DNA of 64,000 nt, taken from Alkalicoccus daliensis (GTDB lineage: Bacteria > Bacillota > Bacilli > Bacillales > Salisediminibacteriaceae). The notes beneath the pieces were generated by a model. That model was not told where the DNA came from. It saw only the letters and a list, made by a program, of their open reading frames with translations, and did no database searches. The DNA is taken from the NCBI RefSeq assembly GCF_900103955.1, contig NZ_FNIL01000012.1, positions 1 through 64,000 of the forward strand. Direction: 5' to 3'. The position numbers and the translations under genes are program-made. Shown one piece after another: positions 1-8,780 of this stretch (positions are counted from its first letter, which is position 1; every line of letters starts with the position of its first letter).

Positions 1-251
1 ATTTCATTCTCCTCTTGTACACTTTTGAGCTCTTTCTCATAGGCTGCCAGTTTCTTTTTATACTCCGACGGAGTGAGCGGTATGTCTTCTTCCGGCAGGG
101 CATTTTTCTTTTTTCGATCATTCTCTATCCATCTCATCATGGTCCCGTAAGGAATCTCCAGCTCGCGTGATACCTGTTTCGCTGGTCTTCCTTCTTCTCT
201 CACCAGCTTGATCACATATTGTTTATACTCCGGTGTATAACTTTTTCCCAT
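1..251 (-). CDS. IS3-family transposase OrfA-type protein, 5' part only
   Basis: The ATG is at 251 and the frame runs out of the window at base 1, so only about 83 codons are visible. The protein starts MGKSYTPEYKQYVIKLVREE and continues with a helix-turn-helix of the Tnp_1/OrfA type (RPAKQVSRELEIPYGTMMRW), then a Lys/Glu-rich coiled coil. In IS3-family elements this protein binds the IS ends and is fused by frameshifting to a DDE integrase, OrfB. OrfB lies outside the window, so whether the element is complete is unknown. Confidence 0.8.
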   Translation of the reverse strand, partial: MGKSYTPEYKQYVIKLVREEGRPAKQVSRELEIPYGTMMRWIENDRKKKNALPEEDIPLTPSEYKKKLAAYEKELKSVQEENE

Positions 252-312
252 CGTGGACACGTCCTTTTTTGTAGTATATTCAGTATACTCATTTTTGAGG
301 CGTTACTGTCCA
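1..312 (-). mobile_element. End of an IS3-type insertion sequence (partial)
   Basis: The OrfA-like gene starts about 60 bases inside a possible element end at 312. On the minus strand that end begins TGGACAGTAACG, in keeping with TG-starting IS3 termini. The other end is outside the window, so neither inverted repeats nor target duplication can be checked. The boundary is an inference. Confidence 0.45.
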
Positions 313-440
313 CTTTTAAGACTAACTCTAGCTTTACTCCGAACCGCCTATACTTTCATACCTTCCCTCTATTCTTTATTCCGAACGGCGTATGCTTTAC
401 TGACCACCCCATTAAATTTCACGCCAAAGCGTGAAAAAGC

Positions 441-462
441 CATCTTCTGCTTGCAGAAGATG
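441..462 (-). terminator. Rho-independent terminator after the lipoprotein gene
   Basis: A perfect hairpin with CATCTTCTGC and GCAGAAGATG arms is followed on the minus strand by GCTTTTTC. It lies 12 bases past the stop of the 474-1673 gene. The spacer upstream of it (330-410) holds degenerate TTTACTCC/TATACTTT motifs like those at 34431-34806. Confidence 0.75.
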
Positions 463-473
463 ACCCGTAATCT

Positions 474-1673
474 TTATTCCTCTATCTCTTCTTCCTCCAC
501 ATTTTCGCCGAATTCATCTTCAATCGAATCTACTCCTTCTTCGACTTCCGTGTAATAAAGGGTAGACCATTCTCCTGTTTCATAATCAAAGCGGTCGTAG
601 GTTAATTCATCGAGCGTGCCGCGCCTTGCAATGCCGTAGCCGTCAAACATGTAGATGGAATCATACCCGTCCAGTTCCACCGGCTCGTCATCACCCTCTG
701 CAGACATGTAATACATTTGCAGCTCTTCCCCCTCTTCTTCCGGAAAAGGAGAATAAAAAATATGATCATCCCTGGCATTAAAGTAAGCAATCGGCTCCTC
801 AGAGAGCTGGGTCATTTCTTCCTCCTGCATGTTATAGCGCATCATTCCTTCAAAACCGTTGAAGTATAAGTCATGCCCATCTAAAAATACAGGTGCAGTA
901 GCTTCATCCGTAATTGCATCTTCCTCATCAAACCCTCCACCATTCGCTTCATGCAGGTAAATTTCATACTGGTGGATTTCATACTGATTATTTACAGCAA
1001 AGTTCACTTCATGTACTTCCATGTTTTCGACTTCCCCGCTGTCTAAATCATATCGGTGAATGGCCATCGGGCTTCCTTCTTCTTCATCTATCACCGTCAA
1101 AAACCAGAGGCCTTCCTCTGTCATCTGCGGATTTCTTACCGGGCCATCTACAATTTCTTCAACGTCCCCGGTGCCGAAATCATAAAAATGAAGCCCGGTC
1201 GGTTCAAACATTTCTGCATGGTCAATATAAAACAGTCCATCTTCCACCGCATGAATGTGGGAGGCAAACACTTCAAGCAGTTTTTCCGGCTCTTCCTCCC
1301 CGTCCAGCGGCATTTCGAAGATTCCATATTCATTTTCGAAAAAATCTATCGTATAAAGCGTGTCATCCAGCACTGCCATATGACCGCCCTGCGCAATGTT
1401 TCCTGCGTAATTCCCGATTGGCGTTGCTTCTTCGGCACTCATCTCGTTTTCTTCCGGCTGATTGTTTTCCTCATTATTTTCATTCTCACCTGCGCTATTT
1501 TCCGCTTCAGATTCCTGCTCTTCGTTTTCCGGTGCATTGTTTTCTGCATTTCCTGGAGTATCTTCTGTTTCTGTTGCTTCGGTATTATTTTCTTCCGGCA
1601 CTGTATTATTTTCTTCTGTGTCAGCACATCCGGCCAGAACGATTACACCGGCTGTGAAAAGCAGTCGTTTCAT
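474..1673 (-). CDS. Acidic lipoprotein with DUF5050-like propeller repeats
   Basis: The 399-residue protein has a lipoprotein signal (MKRLLFTAGVIVLAGC, lipobox LAGC), so it should be anchored on the outer face of the membrane. Residues about 20-80 are a Glu/Asn-rich linker. The rest has repeated LYTIDFF, LFYIDHA and LYFNGFE type strands, as in DUF5050 beta-propeller proteins. The start is set by GAGGAG just upstream. It is a paralogue of the gene at 7294-8502: both share a GN.GGN(I/L)AQGG stretch before the propeller and the same order of strands. The ligand is unknown. The extreme acidity suits a high-salt surface protein. Confidence 0.75.
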   Translation of the reverse strand: MKRLLFTAGVIVLAGCADTEENNTVPEENNTEATETEDTPGNAENNAPENEEQESEAENSAGENENNEENNQPEENEMSAEEATPIGNYAGNIAQGGHMAVLDDTLYTIDFFENEYGIFEMPLDGEEEPEKLLEVFASHIHAVEDGLFYIDHAEMFEPTGLHFYDFGTGDVEEIVDGPVRNPQMTEEGLWFLTVIDEEEGSPMAIHRYDLDSGEVENMEVHEVNFAVNNQYEIHQYEIYLHEANGGGFDEEDAITDEATAPVFLDGHDLYFNGFEGMMRYNMQEEEMTQLSEEPIAYFNARDDHIFYSPFPEEEGEELQMYYMSAEGDDEPVELDGYDSIYMFDGYGIARRGTLDELTYDRFDYETGEWSTLYYTEVEEGVDSIEDEFGENVEEEEIEE

Positions 1674-1790
1674 AAAAATAACTCCTCATTTCCTTATGTA
1701 TTTCCGCTTCCGTTCTTAGAAAGCGGACCAAAGATTTCAGGACAAATTATCTTTCTTTTTATTCTAACATGAAAACATACAGCTTCCATT

Positions 1791-1830
1791 TGCTGCTTCA
1801 CTTTCGCAAACGCTAACTGGAGGGCTTGTG
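1791..1830. repeat. Dispersed intergenic repeat, degenerate copy
   Basis: This copy begins TGCTGCTTCACTTTCG and ends GGAGGGCTTGTG. Related copies are at 38577, 47586 (opposite strand) and 52571. It lies between two genes and abuts the stop of the glycosylase gene. Confidence 0.5.
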
Positions 1831-2418
1831 CTAACGGGACACAAACCGGTTGCCTGTTTCCCAGTAGCGCCAGGGATAATCCTTTGCTTCTCCGCTGTTA
1901 TCTATGCCGATCCGCGGACCGGCAGAAATGGAAACCGGCTGGTCGCCTGCTGCAATATAAATATCACTGTCCGTCAGTGCTTTCCCATAATCATCCATCG
2001 TAATTCCCAGCGCCTTAGTGAGTTTCCCCGGGCCGCTGGTCAGGTTTATTTCTTTATGGTGATGCCCTCTCCGCTCAAACATTAACTCCTTTCCAAGCAC
2101 CGGCTCCACCCCGCGGACAAGGATCGCTTCCGGTATGCCTTCTGCGGCACTCACAACATTAAAAAGGCAGTGCGTATGCATAACATAGGTGTAGGTATGG
2201 CCGCACGGGCCGAACATCACTTCTGTGCGTTTGGTTCTTCGGTTGCGGTAGCTGTGCGCCGCCTGATCGAGCGGCCCTTTATAGGCTTCTGTTTCGATAA
2301 TTCTTCCAGCCGCAGTCCCCGCTGGTGTTTCTTTTATAAGTATCTTTCCTAACAACGCCTGCGCAAGGTCTAACGTTTCCTGATGATAAAATGCTGCCGG
2401 CAGCGGCTTAAGTGCCAT
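1831..2418 (-). CDS. aag: 3-methyladenine DNA glycosylase (MPG/AAG family)
   Basis: This monofunctional base-excision repair glycosylase removes alkylated purines from DNA. The protein has the family signature GRIIETEAY (catalytic Glu region), then AAHSYRNRRTKR and MFGPCGHTYTYVMHT, and ends with GPRIGID-type motifs. The start chosen is ATG at 2418, preceded by AGGAGAGATAGC, giving 195 residues, the usual size of bacterial MPG. A longer reading to 2484 has no ribosome site. It appears to be a single-gene unit. Confidence 0.9.
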   Translation of the reverse strand: MALKPLPAAFYHQETLDLAQALLGKILIKETPAGTAAGRIIETEAYKGPLDQAAHSYRNRRTKRTEVMFGPCGHTYTYVMHTHCLFNVVSAAEGIPEAILVRGVEPVLGKELMFERRGHHHKEINLTSGPGKLTKALGITMDDYGKALTDSDIYIAAGDQPVSISAGPRIGIDNSGEAKDYPWRYWETGNRFVSR

Positions 2419-2526
2419 GCTATCTCTCCTGTTCCTGAAAAACCTGTTGAATTGAACGGTTCTATTATACGATAATCTATGCACAATTTACCAACCAGAA
2501 CCGGTTTCTCCGCTTTAAAAAGCATC

Positions 2527-2564
2527 AAAAAAGCTGTCCCCTGTTTCTTCACCGCGGAACAGCT
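2527..2564 (-). terminator. Terminator after the 2571-3152 gene
   Basis: On the minus strand the arms AGCTGTTCC and GGGGACAGCT are followed by TTTTTT. It stands directly after the stop codon at 2571. Confidence 0.7.
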
Positions 2565-2570
2565 GAGGGT

Positions 2571-3152
2571 TTATTCTGTTTTTTGTGTAATTGCAAACGT
2601 AAGCATCCCGCTTTCCTCTACGCGGATAAACAGCTCCTGAAAATCATTGATTTCAATGCGGGAATTTTTCATCTCTTTCTCGGACGGAAGAATCTCCTCC
2701 CACCAGGCCTCCTCCAGAATTTCTTCATCGGCAGTCACAGTGATGGTATGTGCATCTCCTGTCTGGGAAAGATAGTACACGGACATATTTTCATATATAT
2801 GACGGATAGCTCGCGTTTCTTCCTCTCCCGTAAGCGGGACAAAATCCTCGTATATCTCTGTCTCCTCGGGTGCACCAATCTGTTCCGTCACCTGATCCGG
2901 ATTCATCCGCAGCGCAATTTCTCCATCTTTCCACTGCAGCTGCAGGTGTTCCTCATGAAACTGCAGACGAAAATCCTGCGTCACCGTGCTTTCACTTTCC
3001 TCTGATGTGCTATGTAACGCGGCTGCTCCAGTGTCCCCTGTTTCTGCAGTTGCCGCTTCGTTCGCTGCAATTTCGTTCCATAATGTTGGCCAAAGCCATA
3101 GATTTATTCCTATGAGTCCTGTGATCATGAGAATTCCTGTTGTCTTTTTCAT
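2571..3152 (-). CDS. Hypothetical membrane-anchored protein
   Basis: The 193-residue protein has one N-terminal hydrophobic segment (TTGILMITGLIGINLWLW, about residues 4-21) that should act as an anchor or uncleaved signal. A Thr/Ser/Glu-rich linker follows (30-55), then an acidic globular domain. AGGTGG precedes the ATG. No family is recognised. It has its own terminator and stands alone between the glycosylase and the diguanylate cyclase. Confidence 0.6.
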   Translation of the reverse strand: MKKTTGILMITGLIGINLWLWPTLWNEIAANEAATAETGDTGAAALHSTSEESESTVTQDFRLQFHEEHLQLQWKDGEIALRMNPDQVTEQIGAPEETEIYEDFVPLTGEEETRAIRHIYENMSVYYLSQTGDAHTITVTADEEILEEAWWEEILPSEKEMKNSRIEINDFQELFIRVEESGMLTFAITQKTE

Positions 3153-3313
3153 GTTCCACCTGCTTTAGTAAAATTAAACCAGGTTTTATTATACAATAAA
3201 AAACCTATTCGGATAATGATTGAATATACAAGTGTATATTCCCCGGTTGTTTTATGGAAGCTAGCTGTATATACGGTCTCTCTGCCTCGTTCATAATATA
3301 TTTTTCATGTCAC

Positions 3314-4360
3314 CTATGCGTTTTTCTCGCTTAATTCCTGCCAGCAGACTACTTGATTCTTGCCGCTCTGCTTGCCAAGATACATTGCCTGGTCCGCCAT
3401 TTTAATTGCATCTTCAATAGATGCAGCATTTGTCAGCTTCGCTAAACCCCCGGTAATTGTAATGTTCACAGTTGATTTGTCATAAGTGAATGCTTCTTCC
3501 TCACTCATCTCTGAGATAATCTTCCGGCTGAATGCAAGTGCTTCATACTCGTTCTCCCTGTATATCAGCGCCAAGAATTCTTCGCCGCCCCAGCGGGAGA
3601 TATATCCACTTACTTTCACTTTTTGGTGAAGAGAGTTCGCTGTCTGCACCAGCACTTTGTCGCCGCACTCATGTCCGTAATTATCATTAATTTTCTTAAA
3701 GTCATCGATATCCAGCAGCAACACGTAGCTTTCCTGGCCTCCAGAGTATGCTTTTTCCAGCTCCTCATACATCGTCCGGCGGTTATATAAACCTGTAAGC
3801 GTGTCGTGAGTTGCCAGATTCTCCAGCTGCGTAGCGATTTTCACTCTTGTCCGGTGGTACAGGGAACTGATAAAGGTAAGGACGAATAAAAACACAATGA
3901 AATTAACGAAGTGAAAGATTTCAGTCATCTGCCCACTTAATAAGTCTGTTGTCTGCTGGCTGTAATGGTAAAGCCACAAATACAGCCCTGCGCTGCTTGC
4001 AATCACTGTATATTTTATTGTTCCAGTAACTACAATAAACACGAGCAGCGGAAATAAAAGCAGATAGTAGTGGAATCCTGCAGCCCATCCCATAAAATTT
4101 GTTGCAAGTATAATGTGAATACTTGTCTGCAGATAAACTGCAAAATAAAACAGCTGGAATTGATGGTGTGCAAGCAGCTTGCTATAAGCAAAATGCAGTG
4201 CCACTGTAACAATATTAGCCCAGATCATCAGCGGAACATCCAGCACTGTGAAAATAAAAATCCACATTACGTGCTGAAGTGCTATAATTTTATTGATTTT
4301 TTGCAGGTCAATGCTGATAAGATTATTGTATTTTTTCAACTGTTTAAATGGATATTCCAT
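3314..4360 (-). CDS. Membrane diguanylate cyclase (GGDEF)
   Basis: This enzyme would make cyclic di-GMP from two GTP. Residues about 28-165 hold five to six hydrophobic segments forming a membrane sensor domain. A GGDEF domain follows from about 185 (DTLTGLYNRRT), with the metal-binding LLLDIDDFKKIND and an active-site GGEEF at 258-262. The RxxD inhibitory site normally five residues before the motif is absent, so product inhibition at that site is unlikely. There is no EAL or HD-GYP partner nearby. Cyclic di-GMP usually controls motility, which is relevant to the two flagellin loci, but no direct link can be seen. Confidence 0.9.
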   Translation of the reverse strand: MEYPFKQLKKYNNLISIDLQKINKIIALQHVMWIFIFTVLDVPLMIWANIVTVALHFAYSKLLAHHQFQLFYFAVYLQTSIHIILATNFMGWAAGFHYYLLLFPLLVFIVVTGTIKYTVIASSAGLYLWLYHYSQQTTDLLSGQMTEIFHFVNFIVFLFVLTFISSLYHRTRVKIATQLENLATHDTLTGLYNRRTMYEELEKAYSGGQESYVLLLDIDDFKKINDNYGHECGDKVLVQTANSLHQKVKVSGYISRWGGEEFLALIYRENEYEALAFSRKIISEMSEEEAFTYDKSTVNITITGGLAKLTNAASIEDAIKMADQAMYLGKQSGKNQVVCWQELSEKNA

Positions 4361-4533
4361 TCTTTCCGCCCCCCAGCGCAGATAAATTCCCTAATGAATT
4401 GTCCACTATAATGCATAAATTTACTATACCATTTTACCTACCTAATCCCTAGTGTTTTTTTCCATATTTTTCTGTAAATTTATGTGCAAGTGCAGTTGCT
4501 TTATCTTCTGCGTTATTTCCTATATTCTAAATA

Positions 4534-4547
4534 TTAGAACGCTTACA
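4534..4547 (+). promoter_or_regulatory. Possible cre (CcpA) box
   Basis: TTAGAACGCTTACA matches the TGWNANCGNTNWCA consensus except at the second base. It sits 16-29 bases before the ATG of the alcohol dehydrogenase gene. Carbon catabolite control of that gene is an inference. Confidence 0.4.
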
Positions 4548-4562
4548 TAATGGAGGTATAAC

Positions 4563-5726
4563 ATGGAGAATTTTGTATTTCAAAATGGCACGAAGATTCT
4601 TTTCGGAAAAGACGAAGAACACCAGACTGGGATAGAGACTGCGGCATATGGAAAAAATGTACTGCTGCATTTCGGCGGCGGCAGTATTAAAAAAAGCGGC
4701 CTGTATGATACAGTCGTTGCTTCTTTAAAGGAACAGGACGCAAATATTGTCGAGCTCGGCGGTGTAAAACCGAATCCGAGTATTGATTTGGTCCGTGAAG
4801 GCGTTTCACTGTGCAGGGAGCATAATATTGATATTATTTTAGCTGTTGGCGGCGGCAGTGTGATTGATTCTGCGAAAGCGATCGGTATCGGTGCCTACCA
4901 TGACGGAGATGCATGGGACTTTTTCACAGGTGACGCGCAGGTAACAGACTGCCTGCCGATCGGTGTCGTGCTGACAATTCCTGCAGCAGGCAGTGAAACG
5001 AGCGGCGGCAGCGTGATCACAAATGAAGAAGGAGAATACAAGAGAGCTGTAGGACACGGAACAATGCGTCCGGCCTTTGCGATTTTAAATCCGGTGCTTA
5101 CTTATACACTTCCGGCGTATCAGACGGCATGCGGCATTACAGATATGTCCTCTCATATTTTCGAGCGCTATTTTACCAATGAAAAAAATGTAGATCTTAC
5201 CGACCGTTTATGCGAAGCCACGCTGAAAACTATTATTCAACAGGCGCCCCTCGTGCTGGAGGATCCGGAAAACTATGCAGCGAGAGCGGAGATTATGTGG
5301 GCAGGTACGATTGCGCACAACGATTCTCTCGGAGTAGGAAGATCCGAAGACTGGGCGAGCCACGACATTGAGCACGAAGTGAGCGGTATTTATGATATTG
5401 CACACGGTGCAGGTCTCGCAATTATTTTCCCTGCCTGGATGAAATATGTGTACAAGCACGATGTAAATCGATTTGCGCAGTTTGCGAACCGCGTCTGGGA
5501 CGTGGAAATTGATTTGAATGACCTGGAAAAAACAGCACTGGAAGGCATCCGGAAAACGGAGGAATTCTTCTCCTCGATCGGTATGCCGGTGCGTCTGAGT
5601 GAAATCGATATTGATGAAAAACACTTTGAAGAAATGGCGAAGAAAGCAACAGACCGCGGTCCACTCGGCGGTTTTGTGAAGCTCCAGGATGAAGACGTGA
5701 AGGAGATTTATCAGCTTGCGAAGTAA
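4563..5726 (+). CDS. yugJ: Iron-containing (butanol-type) alcohol dehydrogenase
   Basis: The 387-residue protein belongs to the group III Fe-dependent alcohol dehydrogenases of the YugJ/BdhA type, which reduce aldehydes to alcohols with NAD(P)H. Visible marks are the nucleotide-binding ILAVGGGSVIDSAKA (about 90-105) and GSETSGGSVI. The metal-binding Asp/His set includes ITDMSSHIFE and DIEHEVSGIYDIAHGAG. GGAGGT lies before the ATG. Single gene followed by a terminator at 5855. A distant relative is at 20235-21425 in the catabolic unit. Confidence 0.88.
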   Translation: MENFVFQNGTKILFGKDEEHQTGIETAAYGKNVLLHFGGGSIKKSGLYDTVVASLKEQDANIVELGGVKPNPSIDLVREGVSLCREHNIDIILAVGGGSVIDSAKAIGIGAYHDGDAWDFFTGDAQVTDCLPIGVVLTIPAAGSETSGGSVITNEEGEYKRAVGHGTMRPAFAILNPVLTYTLPAYQTACGITDMSSHIFERYFTNEKNVDLTDRLCEATLKTIIQQAPLVLEDPENYAARAEIMWAGTIAHNDSLGVGRSEDWASHDIEHEVSGIYDIAHGAGLAIIFPAWMKYVYKHDVNRFAQFANRVWDVEIDLNDLEKTALEGIRKTEEFFSSIGMPVRLSEIDIDEKHFEEMAKKATDRGPLGGFVKLQDEDVKEIYQLAK

Positions 5727-5854
5727 AAGAGAGTAGTAATTTCTCAGTAATATTCATTAAAAATAATTTCTCTAAGAGAGATACTTAGAATATGCTACTA
5801 AGATCAATTAGTCGATCTCCGTGTCAAAAATGCGCAGACATGTAAACATAGAAA

Positions 5855-5892
5855 GAGAAGATTGGCGCAAATGCGTCGATCTCCTCTTTTTT
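5855..5892 (+). terminator. Terminator after the alcohol dehydrogenase; otherwise empty spacer
   Basis: The long hairpin has a GCGCA-AA-TGCG core and GAGAAGAT/GATCTCCTC outer arms, followed by TTTTTTC. The rest of the 5727-6082 spacer is AT-rich and shows no gene or RNA I recognise. Confidence 0.65.
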
Positions 5893-6082
5893 CTATTTAT
5901 AAAGTGATTAAGATTTAACTAGATTCTTTCAAAAACAATGAAAGTCTAAAGTTACTTTGAAGAACGTAACATATTGTTCATGATAGCTTATTAGAATATC
6001 CATAGATTATACCTTCACCTACTGATAAAGGCAGTGAAAATATCCTCTTTTCATTCAAGATGGATCTTTTATTTGGGACGGG

Positions 6083-7138
6083 TTATTTTAGATGATTCTC
6101 AATCAAATAGTAAGTTCTATCTTTCGTTTCAAATGCCAGATAGTCCATTCCACTCGCTCTTTCTGATGCTGGTTCCTTAGGTCGTTCAGCAAAATTCTGC
6201 TCTTTCATCTGAATCCATTCAATCTGTTCCTGTTTTAAAGTCTCAAATTCACTTTCTGGCATGTTGGTTTTTAATTCGCCCCAGACTTCGTTTAATAAAT
6301 CATCCCAGTCTTGATAATATTGTCCATAGAAACCGAGCTGTGTATCTTGTTCAAATAACTCTTTTGCTTCATTGTTTATCTTTTCCGTGAGGTTGTTTCC
6401 TTTTTGTAAATACTCATTTTTACTGCTTGCTGAAGCAATTTTTTGTTCAGCTTCTGCTTCTTCCACGATTTCACTTTCTACTGTATCCTGTGCCTCGTTT
6501 TCTTCTGTCTTTGCCATTTGCTGTTCTTTCTCTTCCTGAAGCCTCTCCTCTTCTTTTTCTCGTTCTATCTTCTTTTGCTCTTCTTTCTCCGCCCGTTCTT
6601 TCTTCTTTTCTTCCTCATGTTTCCTTTGTTCTTCTCTTGCCAATTCTTCTTCTTTTTCTTCCTGCAATCTTTTTTCTTCCTCTATCGCAAATTCCTTATC
6701 TCTTTCTTCCTGCAGTTTTTCCTCTTCTTCTTGTTTCCGCTTCTCATCGTTTGCCATTTCTGCTGCTAAATTATCAACTCTCACTAATTTAGCGTTTTCC
6801 GCTTCCTCCTCGCTTACTATTGCTATTGTGTCTTTATTTTCAAAGAATCCTTCGAACAAAAATTCAATAGTGCCATCTGGATTTATGATTTCTATCATAA
6901 AGTTATCATCCTGCATCTTTGTTAAGATATACTCTACAGATTCTGGAGTTTCGTCAGTTCCAGCTCTCGCAGTGAATCTGTCTTCGTTTATAATAAAGTA
7001 GGAAGATATTATTTCATTTCCGGAAACAGCTTTCCAGCTGCCAAGTATCGCTTTTTCTGGAGATTTGCCACAGGCTGATAAAAGTAAAAGGGTAATCATC
7101 ATTATCCAAAACGCGATTTTTCTTTTGTTTAATAACAT
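6083..7138 (-). CDS. Lipoprotein with coiled coil and LprI-like C-terminal domain
   Basis: The start is placed at ATG 7138, where AGGAGATGAAAAA precedes MLLNKRK; this gives 351 residues. The signal has lipobox LLSAC. Residues about 25-110 look like a small beta domain (ILGSWKAV, FIINEDRFTARAG). A highly charged Glu/Lys/Arg coiled coil follows (about 125-215), made of LQEEKE and REEQRK-like heptads. The last 110 residues resemble the LprI/DUF1311 domain, with pairs such as YYQDWDDLLNEVW and EQIEWIQMKEQN. LprI-type proteins can inhibit lysozyme, but that function here is only a family analogy. Confidence 0.65.
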   Translation of the reverse strand: MLLNKRKIAFWIMMITLLLLSACGKSPEKAILGSWKAVSGNEIISSYFIINEDRFTARAGTDETPESVEYILTKMQDDNFMIEIINPDGTIEFLFEGFFENKDTIAIVSEEEAENAKLVRVDNLAAEMANDEKRKQEEEEKLQEERDKEFAIEEEKRLQEEKEEELAREEQRKHEEEKKKERAEKEEQKKIEREKEEERLQEEKEQQMAKTEENEAQDTVESEIVEEAEAEQKIASASSKNEYLQKGNNLTEKINNEAKELFEQDTQLGFYGQYYQDWDDLLNEVWGELKTNMPESEFETLKQEQIEWIQMKEQNFAERPKEPASERASGMDYLAFETKDRTYYLIENHLK

Positions 7139-7293
7139 TTTTTCATCTCCTGAATTCATCTTTTTAGAATTAGTGCTATATTGCATATTTTTAAAAGTTT
7201 CATGAGTCTATAGGCAATAATTATCTTTGAAACATACAACCTGAATCTTGCCAGCCTGTTCAGTACTTTAAAGGGAGAGTATCGTTACCAATA

Positions 7294-8502
7294 TTAATGT
7301 GTTTCCGGACTTTCGAAATATAGAGAGCTATTTTCTCCTGTGTTATAGTCTTCCAGCTGATAATCAATAACGTTCTGCCCGGTGAAGATAGGAATCATAA
7401 AGTCTTCAAAAAGGTAAATCTCACTCCATGGTTCTTCTGTTTGTTGCGCTTCTCCCTGGCTAGAAATATGATACATTTCCCGCTCCATCATAGTGTCTGT
7501 TACAGGAACGTAATAAATATCATCTCCCTTTACGTTAAAGGTTTCGATCTCATCTTCCACAAGCAAGGTCGTTTCTTCAGTTAACAGATTGATCTGCTTC
7601 AACCCGTTCCAGGAGGCATAGTAGAAATTGTCACCGTCGATAAAGGTTTCGCCTGATACATCATCTGCCAGAATCGCCCCTTCTTCTTCCAAACTGGCGT
7701 GGTCATGAATAATAAATGACTCTATCTGAACAATATGGTAATCATCAGTGATAGTATATTTCACACTATGATCATTTAAATCTGTCAGCTCTTCTGTATG
7801 AATGTCGTAAGTATAGTTAGAGAGAACACCGCCCTCTCCACCATGGGGTCCGGGGAACCACAGCAACCCTCTTGCCATTTGCAAGTGCTCGACTTGCCCT
7901 TCCATAATCGTTTCTGTCTCACCGGTTTCAAAAGAATACGCTTTGACCGCTCCACCTTTAAAAGTTTCTATATCCTGTTCTATGTAGTAAAGTTTGTCAT
8001 CGGTAGCATGTAGGTGAGATACATCTCCTTCTACTAAAAGCTGAGGATTCTCTGTCCCTTCTAGAGGAAGCTCATATATTCCAAAAGTATCGTTAATTAA
8101 ATTAGAAATGTAAACAGTGTCATTCTGCACTTCCACCCTTCCTCCTTGCGCGAGGTTGCCTCCGGAGTTACCAACTGAAATTGCTGCAGAACTCTCTGTT
8201 TGCTCCGCAGATTCCTCTTTCTCAAGTACTTCACTTTCATTCGTTTCATTATTATTGGCTGCCTCTACTTCGTTGTTGTGAATACGTTCCTCTTCAGAAG
8301 ACGATATTTCCTTATATGTTTCCAGTTCTGCATTAATGTTTGCTTCAGTATTTCCTTGAACTTCTTCTGTCTGATTACTGCTTTCTACTTCCTGCTCTGG
8401 CTCATTTACAGGCTCTGCTTCAGAAGCCTGTTCCAACACATTATCTAAGACCCCGCACCCGCTTATTAATAATAAAATGCTTAATCCAATTGTTTTCTTC
8501 AT
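7294..8502 (-). CDS. Acidic lipoprotein, paralogue of 474-1673
   Basis: The start is at ATG 8502 after GAGGAGAATA, giving about 402 residues. Signal MKKTIGLSILLLISGC has lipobox ISGC. A Glu/Asn-rich linker runs to about residue 120, then SVGNSGGNLAQGGRVEVQ opens the DUF5050-like propeller, as in the paralogue. Strands such as VYISNLI, LYYIEQDI and FYYASWNG repeat through the domain. No operon partner. The ligand is unknown. Two copies within 6 kb suggest duplication followed by divergence. Confidence 0.72.
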   Translation of the reverse strand: MKKTIGLSILLLISGCGVLDNVLEQASEAEPVNEPEQEVESSNQTEEVQGNTEANINAELETYKEISSSEEERIHNNEVEAANNNETNESEVLEKEESAEQTESSAAISVGNSGGNLAQGGRVEVQNDTVYISNLINDTFGIYELPLEGTENPQLLVEGDVSHLHATDDKLYYIEQDIETFKGGAVKAYSFETGETETIMEGQVEHLQMARGLLWFPGPHGGEGGVLSNYTYDIHTEELTDLNDHSVKYTITDDYHIVQIESFIIHDHASLEEEGAILADDVSGETFIDGDNFYYASWNGLKQINLLTEETTLLVEDEIETFNVKGDDIYYVPVTDTMMEREMYHISSQGEAQQTEEPWSEIYLFEDFMIPIFTGQNVIDYQLEDYNTGENSSLYFESPETH

Positions 8503-8780
8503 TATTCTCCTCTTTTCTATCTTCAGTAAATAATGCAAGGTAACTGCCTACTATATATTTTTATTACCTCGATTATTCTTCCAGAATTATTCCACTTTAA
8601 AATATACCATAAATAGATAATTATAACTAGGTTAAAATGCTTAAAGTGACATTTTTTCAGTTAATTATTTTGTTTATTCATATGATAATTCCATAAATTA
8701 TAAATATATAGGGTATAAATATTTACGAACTTAAGTTCTCATAATATAATTGTATTTATAAATAAAGGAGGTGTTTCTTT

